Assembly: GCA_903905665.1 (NCBI GenBank)
Contig: CAIVHJ010000300.1
Coordinates: forward strand, 1-21,108
Source of the DNA: an uncultured Phycisphaerales bacterium
GTDB lineage: Bacteria; Planctomycetota; Phycisphaerae; UBA1845; CAIVHJ01
Length of the DNA: 21,108 bases
Direction: 5' to 3'
The position numbers were made by a program, and so were the translations under genes. This document shows, piece by piece, positions 8,002-15,077 of this stretch. Position 1 is the stretch's first letter. Each line of letters begins with the position of its first letter. The notes beneath the pieces were generated by a model that worked only from the letters and a program-made list of their open reading frames with translations, did no database searches and was not told the DNA's origin.

Positions 8002-11000
8002 TCAGTTCAGCAAACGCAACATTTCACTCAGAATTCGTTTCTCCTCCTTCAATCCGGACAATATCTGACGAGTTTCTTCCACCACTTCCGGCGGGGCGGA
8101 CCGAATGTATCCCTCGTTGTTCAGTTTTCCCTCGGTGGATGCGATTCGTTTTCCCACGCCGACGAGGTTCTTTTCAATATTTTTTCGCTCTTTTTCATCG
8201 TTGACCAGATCATGAACGAAAATCTGAAGTTCGCCGACGATTTTGATCGCGGACCCTTTCGGACGAACTCCGTTCGGATCGACCGTCAGTTCCGAAATCC
8301 CCCCCATTTGTCGGAGAATGTGCGACTCGTGCCGGAGTCGCATCGCTCGTTCGGCGCGAGTGCGAATACTGACCCGAACCGTATCCTTGGGCGCAACGCC
8401 CGCCGTGTTTCTCGCTTCACGAACGGCGCGCGTCGCCCGCTGGATATCCTCAAACGTCTCACGAATTTCCGCATCATCCAGAGCCGAATACCCGTCTTCT
8501 GGAGGATACTTTGCCATCGTCAGCACTGGTTCGACATCAGAGCCGCGACCGCCAACCCATTGGTGGGCGTCAGGGAGCGGATGAAACAAACCCGGCAACC
8601 CTCGTTGGGGTGCGACTTCGTTGAGTTGCTGCCACAGTCGCTCGGTGATGAACGGAATCACAGGGTGCATCAGTCGCAGCGATTGATCCAGACAAAACGC
8701 AAGCACCTGTCGCGCCGCCGCCGGCGACTGGTTCTCGCTGATTCGATGCTTCACCAACTCCAGATACCAGTCGCACAGGCAGTCCCAGAAATAATTTCGC
8801 ATCGCCGAAACCGCGCGACCATATTGATAATTCTTTAGCGCCGCGTTGACCTGACGAACGACCTCCGACAGTTCCGCCAATATCCAGCGATCTTCCGGGA
8901 GCAGGTCGGAAAGTTGCAAGGGTGGCGTCCCGCTCCCTGACGGTCGCGGCTCTGATGATTCCAGATTCATGAATGCGAACCGCGCGGCGTTCCAGAGTTT
9001 GTTGTTGAAGTTTCGGGCGGATTCAAATTTTTCCGAAACCATCAGCGCCAATCCCTTGCTTTGCTGGTCATTTTCGCTTGCCCAGCGAGTAGCGAACTCC
9101 TTCTTGCAGTGCGAACACGCCAGCACCTTGCTGGGATTACCGTCCTTGCCAAACATGTTTTTTTCGGTTTGCGGCGTCAGTGCTTCACAATGCGGGCAGC
9201 GATAACTGACGGGCATACGAATGTCTTGTGTTTCGGTCGTCATTCCTGCGAGGCAAAACCTCATCGCGTCGGCGCCAAACGCCTCGATGATATCGAGCGG
9301 ATCGACCCCGTTGCCCTTGCTCTTGCTCATGCCCACCCCGCGCCCATCGAGAATCTTGGGGTGAATATATACATCGTGGAATGGTTTCTGATTGGCGTTA
9401 TACAATCCCATGAGCACCATCCGAACAACCCACAGCGTGATGATATCCCGCGACGTAATGAGCACGTTGGTCGGATAGTAGTAATCGAGAAGATTGTCGT
9501 TCGTCGTTGGTCGTTCGTCGTTGGTCGTTGGTCGTTCGTCGTTCGTCGTTGGTCGTTCGTCGTTCGTCGTTGGTCGTTCGTCGTTCGAGGAATCACTCGG
9601 CCAACCCAGCGTACTCAACGGCCACAGCGCCGAACTGAACCAAGTGTCCAGAACATCGGAATCCTGTATGTATTTTGCATCTTTGAGTTTTTCAATTATT
9701 TCTGGGTGATCTTCCAATAGTGTTACAGCATAAGTTGACCCAATATCTGCGACATTTGGATTTGTTTTTTCCCAAGGTAATTCATTGGTTTCTGAAAAAT
9801 GCTTGCATGATGCAACATCTTTGGGAAGTTCGTTGATCATATTCCAAGCTTTGTGAAATTGTTTTTGGTCGTCAGGGTCGTTATCAAAGAAGCAATTAGG
9901 ATCGTTCCCAACGTACGAGATTTGATATAGCCACACGGGAATTCGGTGTCCCCACCAGAGTTGGCGGGAGATGCACCAATCGCGTTTTTCGCCCAGCCAA
10001 TCGAGATAGGCGCTTTTGTATCGTTCGGGGACGAATCGCACGCTTCCGCTGCGAACCGCTTCCAGCGTCGGCTCCGCCAGTTCACTCATCTTGATGAACC
10101 ACTGGTCCGACAGATAGGGTTCGATCATCGATTTGCTGCGATCGGAGTGGCCGACCTCGTGTTCGTGGTCCTCGATTTTCTCGATCAATCCCAGTGCTTC
10201 CAGATCGACCACGACGGCGTCACGGGCGGCAAACCGATCCATTCCGGCATATTTTCCGCCGTTCTGATTGATCGTCCCGTCAGGATTCAGGATATTGACC
10301 ATCGGAAGGTTGTGACGCAGGCCGACTTCGTAGTCGTTCGGATCATGGGCAGGGGTGATTTTGACGCAACCGGTCCCTTTGGTCGGATCGGCGTGTTCGT
10401 CGGCGATGATCGGGATTTCACGTCCATCTAGTGGTCGTTTAACCTTCATGCCTATCAGATGTTTGTAGCGTTCATCGTTAGGATTTACCGCTACGGCTGT
10501 ATCACCCAGCATGGTTTCCGGACGAGTGGTGGCGATGATTAAATGATCCGGGATATCTTTTTCCATATAGCACCCGGCATGCCGGGTGCTATCTAAATTC
10601 TGTGTGCTATCCGAGGTATTATTTGTGCTGCAATCAGGATTTTTTACCACCTGATATTTGATATGATAGAATTTTCCTTTGACGGTTTCATGATAAACTT
10701 CGTCGTCGGCGACGGCAGTTTGCAGTTCGCAATCCCAATTGACCAGTCGTTTTCCGCGATAGATATAACCATCTTTGAATAGTCGGAAAAATGTTTCCCG
10801 AACCGCCCGGCTACAACCTTCGTCGAGCGTGAATCGCGTCCGCTTGAAATCGCACGAGCAACCCATGAGTTTCAATTGGTTGATGATTCGGGCTTCGTAT
10901 TGATCTTTCCAGTCCCAGATTCGCTGAACCAGCGCCTCACGCCCGATGTCGTGGCGGGTTCTGCCTATCTCCTCGAACAATCGCTTTTCGACGACGGCCT

Positions 11001-11274
11001 GCGTGGCGATACCGGCGTGATCGGTTCCCGGAACCCACAGCGTGTTATGACCCATCATCCGATGCCAACGCACGAGCACATCCTGCAACGTGTTGTTGAG
11101 CGCGTGTCCCAGATGGAGCGCCCCTGTGACGTTGGGCGGAGGAATCACGATGCAGAATCGCTGATCCGCGGGCCGATCGTCCGGTTCGGGGTGGAAGCAA
11201 TCGCCCTGTTGCCACAGATCGTTGATTTGCTGTTCAACGCGCCTGGGATCATAGATTTTTGGGAGTTCGTTCAT
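8002..11274 (-). CDS. valS: Valyl-tRNA synthetase with several insertions
   Basis: This 1090-residue class I enzyme charges tRNA-Val with valine and edits threonine. The HIGH-type motif is HLGH at residues 54-57 (PPPNVTGALHLGHAL). The editing domain carries ATTRPETMLGDTAVAVNP, the WWGHRIPVW block is present, and the KMSKS motif appears as MSKSK at 649-653. The anticodon-binding domain contains WDCLCDWYLELVK, and a C-terminal coiled coil ends the protein (EKERKNIEKNL...). It is well above the usual 880-950 residues. The excess includes an insertion in the editing domain (about 213-245), a repeat ERPTTND x4 (about 562-593), a C4 zinc-ribbon-like insert (Cys 693, 696, 720, 723) and SSEPRPSGSGTPP (about 774-786). 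All core motifs are intact, so it is likely functional. It follows the nitrilase-like gene by 17 bp. Confidence 0.96.
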   Translation of the reverse strand: MNELPKIYDPRRVEQQINDLWQQGDCFHPEPDDRPADQRFCIVIPPPNVTGALHLGHALNNTLQDVLVRWHRMMGHNTLWVPGTDHAGIATQAVVEKRLFEEIGRTRHDIGREALVQRIWDWKDQYEARIINQLKLMGCSCDFKRTRFTLDEGCSRAVRETFFRLFKDGYIYRGKRLVNWDCELQTAVADDEVYHETVKGKFYHIKYQVVKNPDCSTNNTSDSTQNLDSTRHAGCYMEKDIPDHLIIATTRPETMLGDTAVAVNPNDERYKHLIGMKVKRPLDGREIPIIADEHADPTKGTGCVKITPAHDPNDYEVGLRHNLPMVNILNPDGTINQNGGKYAGMDRFAARDAVVVDLEALGLIEKIEDHEHEVGHSDRSKSMIEPYLSDQWFIKMSELAEPTLEAVRSGSVRFVPERYKSAYLDWLGEKRDWCISRQLWWGHRIPVWLYQISYVGNDPNCFFDNDPDDQKQFHKAWNMINELPKDVASCKHFSETNELPWEKTNPNVADIGSTYAVTLLEDHPEIIEKLKDAKYIQDSDVLDTWFSSALWPLSTLGWPSDSSNDERPTTNDERPTTNDERPTTNDERPTTNDNLLDYYYPTNVLITSRDIITLWVVRMVLMGLYNANQKPFHDVYIHPKILDGRGVGMSKSKGNGVDPLDIIEAFGADAMRFCLAGMTTETQDIRMPVSYRCPHCEALTPQTEKNMFGKDGNPSKVLACSHCKKEFATRWASENDQQSKGLALMVSEKFESARNFNNKLWNAARFAFMNLESSEPRPSGSGTPPLQLSDLLPEDRWILAELSEVVRQVNAALKNYQYGRAVSAMRNYFWDCLCDWYLELVKHRISENQSPAAARQVLAFCLDQSLRLMHPVIPFITERLWQQLNEVAPQRGLPGLFHPLPDAHQWVGGRGSDVEPVLTMAKYPPEDGYSALDDAEIRETFEDIQRATRAVREARNTAGVAPKDTVRVSIRTRAERAMRLRHESHILRQMGGISELTVDPNGVRPKGSAIKIVGELQIFVHDLVNDEKERKNIEKNLVGVGKRIASTEGKLNNEGYIRSAPPEVVEETRQILSGLKEEKRILSEMLRLLN
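8921..8955 (-). repeat. GC-rich imperfect palindrome inside valS (encodes SEPRPSGSG)
   Basis: At 8930-8949 the sequence CCGCTCCCTGACGGTCGCGG is an imperfect palindrome: CCGC pairs with GCGG and an inner CC with GG, with mismatches between. Read on the valS strand it encodes SEPRPSGSGTPP in a linker between the catalytic core and the anticodon-binding domain. From memory, related SEPRPSGSG-coding sequences recur in planctomycete genomes; this window holds only one copy, so its repeat status is inferred. Confidence 0.45.
9496..9588. repeat. Heptanucleotide tandem array inside valS
   Basis: Twelve full 7-bp units run from 9501 to 9584, with partial units on each side. There are only two variants on the + strand, A = TCGTCGT and B = TGGTCGT, in the order ABABBAABAABA. 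Three units make 21 bp, or 7 codons, so the valS frame reads four copies of ERPTTND. The heptamer has no stop in this frame. It resembles the short tandemly repeated repetitive (STRR) sequences of cyanobacteria, but those are normally intergenic. Confidence 0.95.
10567..10592. repeat. Perfect 26-bp palindrome inside valS
   Basis: The 26 bases are their own exact reverse complement: the half-site ATAGCACCCGGCA meets its mirror TGCCGGGTGCTAT. On the valS strand it encodes STRHAGCY within an insertion of about 33 residues in the editing domain. On that strand a short AGCAC-containing word occurs twice just before it (GGATAGCACA, then TAGATAGCAC). Together these suggest an inserted palindromic element rather than native valS sequence. 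Confidence 0.9.
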
Positions 11275-11291
11275 GGTCGTTCACAATCTTC

Positions 11292-12656
11292 TTATCGATA
11301 TACCTCTACTCTGCGTTGTTCCCAGATGTCCGTGTGGGGCGCGACGGTTTTGTCGGCGGCGTCGGTCATGCGGATCGAAACAATCAATCCGCCCTTGTCG
11401 CCGCTGTCAGAATAAGCGAGCACGTCCCCATTGGGAGCAATCGCGGCGGCGATTTGCCGGCTGACCGCGAGAACAAACACGCGGTTTTCCACCGCGCGAG
11501 CACGCATCAATTTTACATCATCCGGCGCATCAAACACACAGATCGCTTCCGCCCCACCCAGCGCTAGCAACCGCGACTTGCCCAGCCGAACAAATTCCGC
11601 CCCCCGGAGGCATCCGATCCGCCCGATCAGCGTGTTGCGAATCGCGCCGACTGAACTCGGCAGGGCAATGGTCATAGACCGACCAAACGTCGTTGTTTCC
11701 TCGGCGATGCCGTTGGCCAAAAGAAGCGACACGTTCTGCTGCTCGAACCAATCCGCATCCTGAGCCGTCAAGTCTTCACCCGGGCACAATCCCGCCATGA
11801 CCGGTTCCTCGCGGACGGGGTTCGGTCGAATCGGCTGATCCCACGCCAGCAAACTTTCCCAGAGTTCATTGTGAAAATGAACGCGGTCGGGATTGGCAGG
11901 AGTCACCTGACCCGCCAGCAACATCTCCTGATTTCCCGGCGCCTCCGCCGACACGCGTCCGTCGGCTTCGACAATCATACTCCGGCCGCAGTAACCGACT
12001 TTCGGTGTTTCCCCGCCGAATTTATTGGCGCAGACAAACGGAATTCCGAATTCGCGCGCCCGGGCACTGATCAGAAATTCTACCTGGGGATTGCTGAATC
12101 CGCCCTCGTCGCGCGCGGTGTTGATCCAGCAGGTCGGCATGGCGATTATCTGGGCTTTGTCGATGACCAGTTTGGCGATGATTTCCGGTACGCGCGCGTC
12201 GGCACAAATCACCATGCCGATCCGCCCCAACCGGGTATCGAATGCCCGCACTTCGTCGCCGGGCTTGAACCATTCGTTGTCGCGGTCCCACAAAAAACTT
12301 TTGCGATAGTTTCCGACCGTTTGCCCGCCGTCGTCGATCAAGATCGCCGAATTGTGCAAATGCGTTCCGGCATCCTCGACATAACCGCTCACGATATGAA
12401 TCCGGTGTCGGCGCGCCTGATCCGACAACCATTCGACGTATTGCCGGCTCGTCCAGACCCCGCTCGTACGGTATTTTTCCTCGGACCGGATCAGATAGGC
12501 GGGATACGCACATTCCGGCAGAACCAGCAATTCCAGTTGCGCCTCGGCGGCTTGCTCTATCATCCGTTCGATGGCCGAAAGCGATTTCGCCGCTCGATTC
12601 ATCGGATAGGCCCGAAACTGACCACATCCCACCCGTATTGTTCTCGTCTGGTCCAT
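11292..12656 (-). CDS. Nitrilase-superfamily carbon-nitrogen hydrolase with extra partial domain
   Basis: The protein has 454 residues. The first domain (about 1-265) carries the Glu-Lys-Cys triad of the carbon-nitrogen hydrolase family: E48 in LVLPECAYP, K119 in NYRKSFLW and C151 in GMVICADARVPE. It would hydrolyse an amide or nitrile-type bond; the substrate is unknown. Simple family members end at about 280 residues. Here a further 180 residues follow, whose last part (IGRIGCLRGAEF, RARAVENRVFVLAVSR, AIAPNGDVLAYS) looks like the second half of another nitrilase fold. I see no matching Glu and Lys in that half, so it is probably non-catalytic. The ATG at 12656 begins the leftward run of genes, 17 bp before valS, and diverges from the J-protein gene. 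Confidence 0.85.
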   Translation of the reverse strand: MDQTRTIRVGCGQFRAYPMNRAAKSLSAIERMIEQAAEAQLELLVLPECAYPAYLIRSEEKYRTSGVWTSRQYVEWLSDQARRHRIHIVSGYVEDAGTHLHNSAILIDDGGQTVGNYRKSFLWDRDNEWFKPGDEVRAFDTRLGRIGMVICADARVPEIIAKLVIDKAQIIAMPTCWINTARDEGGFSNPQVEFLISARAREFGIPFVCANKFGGETPKVGYCGRSMIVEADGRVSAEAPGNQEMLLAGQVTPANPDRVHFHNELWESLLAWDQPIRPNPVREEPVMAGLCPGEDLTAQDADWFEQQNVSLLLANGIAEETTTFGRSMTIALPSSVGAIRNTLIGRIGCLRGAEFVRLGKSRLLALGGAEAICVFDAPDDVKLMRARAVENRVFVLAVSRQIAAAIAPNGDVLAYSDSGDKGGLIVSIRMTDAADKTVAPHTDIWEQRRVEVYR

Positions 12657-12744
12657 TCTAAATCCACGATAAAACCATTTGACGGCGTCTCAATTCGTTC
12701 ATCGTATTGGACCCCTGCTTTCTTTGCAACGCATCCCTTTCCCG

Positions 12745-12760
12745 ACCGATCGGTTATAAT
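12745..12760 (+). promoter_or_regulatory. -10 box with abutting palindrome upstream of the J-protein gene
   Basis: A perfect TATAAT lies at 12755-12760, about 40 bp before the first possible start codon. The 10-bp palindrome ACCGATCGGT (12745-12754) touches it, a plausible place for an operator. No convincing -35 is found at 16-18 bp, so the promoter may depend on an activator or another sigma factor. The region is the divergent gap between the nitrilase-like and J-protein genes. Confidence 0.4.
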
Positions 12761-12802
12761 ATGGAAATTCGAGTCGGAACGAATTGAATAGATCATTACA
12801 CG

Positions 12803-13828
12803 ATGAGTAGCGGTCCAGAAGGCTACGCAAAGGCAAAACTCAAACGCATGGACAAACGGGATTACTACGAAACACTGGGAATAGCGCGCGACGCTTCGGA
12901 TGATCAGATCAAGCGCGCCCATCGCCAAAAAGCCAAGCAATATCATCCCGATCATCACAAGGGAGACAAGTCCGCCGAAACAAAATTCAAGGAAGTTCAG
13001 GAAGCCTACGAAGTCCTCAAAGACCCCCAAAAACGCAAAATGTACGACCAGTTCGGCCATACCGGATTCAATCCCAATACGCGCGCCGGCGAGTGGCGAA
13101 CCGCACCGGGCGGTCAGCGAGTCTATACCTGGTCCGGCGGACAAGGTGAACCGTCCGGATTCGACGTCGAGGACATTCTCCGAAATTTCGGATTTGGGGG
13201 CGGCGCGGATCAGAATTTTTCAGAGACGTTTTCCGGCCGGGGTCGCAGGCGCCGCGCCTCCGCTGAACCTCCCGTCGATCTCGACGTGACCACCGAAGCC
13301 GCCATTTCGTTCGATCAGGCCGTCCACGGAACGACGCTTCAACTTTCTCTCGCCGATCCGGCCGGTGAGCAGCAAACGCTCGACGTAAAAATCCCCGCAG
13401 GCGTTCGTGAGGGTCAGACCATCCGCCTGGCGGGAAAGGGGTCGATCGGTCCGAACGGACAGCGCGGCGACGTCCTCATCAAGGTCCATGTCGGAGAACA
13501 TGCGTATTTTCGTCGTGATGATTTTGATATTTACCTCGACGTGCCCATCTCTATTTCGGAGGCTGTTCTCGGAACGAAAATCGACGTGCCCACGCTCGAC
13601 GGCCATTCGACCGTGACGATCCCGCCAGGAACCGCCGGTGGTTCCAAACTGCGATTGATGAATCAGGGAGCGCCAAATCCAAAAACGAAACAGCGAGGTC
13701 ATCAATATCTCGTCATCCAGATCATTCCACCCAAAAACCTGACCGATGGGCAAAAGGAAAATTTCTCGAAATGGTCCCAGTCGATTCCGTATCACCCGCG
13801 TGAGAATTGCCCATGGTATATGAAATGA
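12803..13828 (+). CDS. Class B J-domain co-chaperone (DnaJ/CbpA-like)
   Basis: This 341-residue protein would stimulate the ATPase of DnaK-type Hsp70 and deliver substrates. The J-domain is at about residues 19-85 (DYYETLGIARDASDDQIKRA), with the essential HPD at residues 48-50. A Gly/Phe/Arg-rich linker follows (about 95-155). Two C-terminal beta domains come next (DLDVTTEAAISFDQAVHG; KIPAGVREGQTIRLAGKG; DVPISISEAVLGTKIDVPTLDG). The cysteine-rich zinc-finger of full DnaJ is absent, so it belongs with CbpA/DjlA-like class B proteins. The start is uncertain: an ATG at 12848 (MDKRDYYETLG) gives the usual short N-terminus, whereas 12803 sits about 40 bp from a TATAAT. Its end overlaps the next gene by 16 bp. 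Confidence 0.92.
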   Translation: MSSGPEGYAKAKLKRMDKRDYYETLGIARDASDDQIKRAHRQKAKQYHPDHHKGDKSAETKFKEVQEAYEVLKDPQKRKMYDQFGHTGFNPNTRAGEWRTAPGGQRVYTWSGGQGEPSGFDVEDILRNFGFGGGADQNFSETFSGRGRRRRASAEPPVDLDVTTEAAISFDQAVHGTTLQLSLADPAGEQQTLDVKIPAGVREGQTIRLAGKGSIGPNGQRGDVLIKVHVGEHAYFRRDDFDIYLDVPISISEAVLGTKIDVPTLDGHSTVTIPPGTAGGSKLRLMNQGAPNPKTKQRGHQYLVIQIIPPKNLTDGQKENFSKWSQSIPYHPRENCPWYMK

Positions 13829-14124
13829 ACGATCTTGAATGGGCATCCGGAATCCTGGCGGTCACGCCGCAGGATAGAATTCGTTTGCTGGCCACGGTGT
13901 TGATGTATCTGTTGATTTTGCTGGTTGTGGTGGTTTTCGGCTGGTCGGCGATATGGATTATCGGCCGAAGATGGCGTGAATCTTTGACCCGTACAAAGAA
14001 AAAAACGGTCGATCATCACGACGTGTGGACCCAGCACAAACTTCCCGAAGAGCTTCGCAAAGCCTACATGGAACCGGACTCCGATGAATCCCGGCCGGAT
14101 GACGACGAAGCCGCAGGAGGATGA
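13813..14124 (+). CDS. Small single-span membrane protein, unknown function
   Basis: This encodes 103 residues. After about 20 residues comes one strong hydrophobic helix (LLATVLMYLLILLVVVVFGW, about residues 22-45). A basic stretch follows (RRWRESLTRTKKK), then an acidic tail (EPDSDESRPDDDEA). Positive charge after the helix suggests that the C-terminal tail is cytoplasmic. I do not recognise the family. The gene overlaps the end of the J-protein gene and ends 4 bp before the SDR start, so the three genes are probably translated from one mRNA. A TTG at 13807 and an ATG at 13825 are alternative starts. The tight overlap on both sides supports it being real. Confidence 0.65.
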   Translation: MVYEMNDLEWASGILAVTPQDRIRLLATVLMYLLILLVVVVFGWSAIWIIGRRWRESLTRTKKKTVDHHDVWTQHKLPEELRKAYMEPDSDESRPDDDEAAGG

Positions 14125-14128
14125 ATCC

Positions 14129-14863
14129 ATGACCCGATCCCATCGACCGGTTGCGCTGATTACCGGAGCCGCCAAACGCGTCGGCCGCGCGATCGCTCTG
14201 GAACTGGCCACTGCGGGTCACGATATCGCGCTCCATTATCACGACTCCCATGCCGACGCCGAGCAAACGGCGAAAGAAATTCGTTCAAACGGCGGCCGCG
14301 CCGAACTGATCTGCGCTGATCTGTACGACCCGGCAGCACCTGAAAACATCGTCAACCTTGCATTGGAACGGTTCAGTCGTATCGACGTTTTGGTGAACAA
14401 TGCCTCGGTGTTTCAGGAAATGCGATTGGAGGATTTCGAGGCCCAGAAATTTCATGACACCCTGACGATCAATTTGTGTGCGCCGTTGAAATTATGCCAA
14501 TTAGTGGCGCCTTTCATGAAAAAGTCGGGCGGGGGTTGCATCGTGAATCTTTCCGACATCAATGCTGCTCGCCCCTGGCCCCATCACCTCGCCTACGGAT
14601 GCAGCAAAGCCGGCATCGACTATATCACCCGCGCACTCGCACGATCACTCGCTCCGGCCATCCGTGTCAACGCCGTCGCGCCGGGAATCGCCGTCTTCCC
14701 CGATTCTTACCCCATCGACCTGCGCCAACAACTGGTCGATAGCGTTCCGCTCAAACGCGAGGGCACTCCGCAGGACATCGCCGGTGCCGTCCGATTCTTG
14801 GTCGAATCTCCCTACATCACCGGTCAGATTCTCAACATCGACGGCGGACGAAGCATCATCTAA
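14129..14863 (+). CDS. SDR oxidoreductase, pteridine-reductase (PTR1/FolM) type
   Basis: A 244-residue short-chain dehydrogenase/reductase. The cofactor motif is TGAAKRVG (residues 12-19), with Arg in place of the central Gly of normal SDRs, as in NADPH-dependent pteridine reductases. NNAS is at 90-93. The catalytic Tyr156 and Lys160 are in AYGCSK. The usual catalytic Ser is replaced by Asp143, 13 residues before the Tyr, the same spacing as Asp181-Tyr194-Lys198 in trypanosomatid PTR1. This supports reduction of dihydropterins or dihydrofolate, although a general FabG-like role cannot be excluded. The ATG at 14129 has AGGAGG 8 bp upstream. It ends just before an inverted repeat array. Confidence 0.87.
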   Translation: MTRSHRPVALITGAAKRVGRAIALELATAGHDIALHYHDSHADAEQTAKEIRSNGGRAELICADLYDPAAPENIVNLALERFSRIDVLVNNASVFQEMRLEDFEAQKFHDTLTINLCAPLKLCQLVAPFMKKSGGGCIVNLSDINAARPWPHHLAYGCSKAGIDYITRALARSLAPAIRVNAVAPGIAVFPDSYPIDLRQQLVDSVPLKREGTPQDIAGAVRFLVESPYITGQILNIDGGRSII

Positions 14864-14866
14864 AGA

Positions 14867-14979
14867 GAGTTCAAGAGTTGGAGAGTTTAGGAGTTTGGGA
14901 GTTACGAAGTTCAGGAGTGGAACATCTGGACAAATAACCCCTAAACTCTTAAACTCCTGAACTCTTGAACTTCGAAACT
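14867..14979. repeat. Inverted array of 8-bp repeats between SDR gene and tRNA-Leu
   Basis: The left arm (14867-14920) reads as octamers of the form GAGTTNRN: GAGTTCAA, GAGTTGGA, GAGTTTAG, GAGTTTGG, GAGTTACG, AAGTTCAG. The right arm (14938-14979) carries the same octamers on the other strand (AAACTCTT, AAACTCCT, GAACTCTT, GAACTTCG). About 35 bp of the two arms can pair with only a few mismatches, around a loop of roughly 20-30 bp. The structure could end SDR transcription or form a cruciform. Confidence 0.85.
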
Positions 14980-14986
14980 GTTTTCT

Positions 14987-15070
14987 GCGGCTGTGGCGGA
15001 ATTGGCAGACGCGCAAGGTTCAGGTCCTTGTTCCCGAAAGGGAGTGGAGGTTCAACTCCTCTCAGCCGCA
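14987..15070 (+). tRNA. tRNA-Leu(CAG)
   Basis: The acceptor stem GCGGCTG (14987-14993) pairs with CAGCCGC (15063-15069), followed by discriminator A. The anticodon stem is CAAGG/CCTTG (15014-15018/15026-15030) around the loop TTCAGGT, giving anticodon CAG at 15021-15023, which reads CUG leucine codons. A long class II variable arm forms a hairpin (TCCC-GAAA-GGGA). The T-arm is GGAGG-TTCAACT-CCTCT. CCA is not encoded (GTT follows), so it must be added enzymatically. The length of 84 nt fits tRNA-Leu. Confidence 0.96.
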
Positions 15071-15077
15071 GTTCCTC

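Noticed and set aside
9496..9588. Tandem array considered as a CRISPR
   Set aside because: Units are 7 bp with no spacers, and the array lies within the valS frame.
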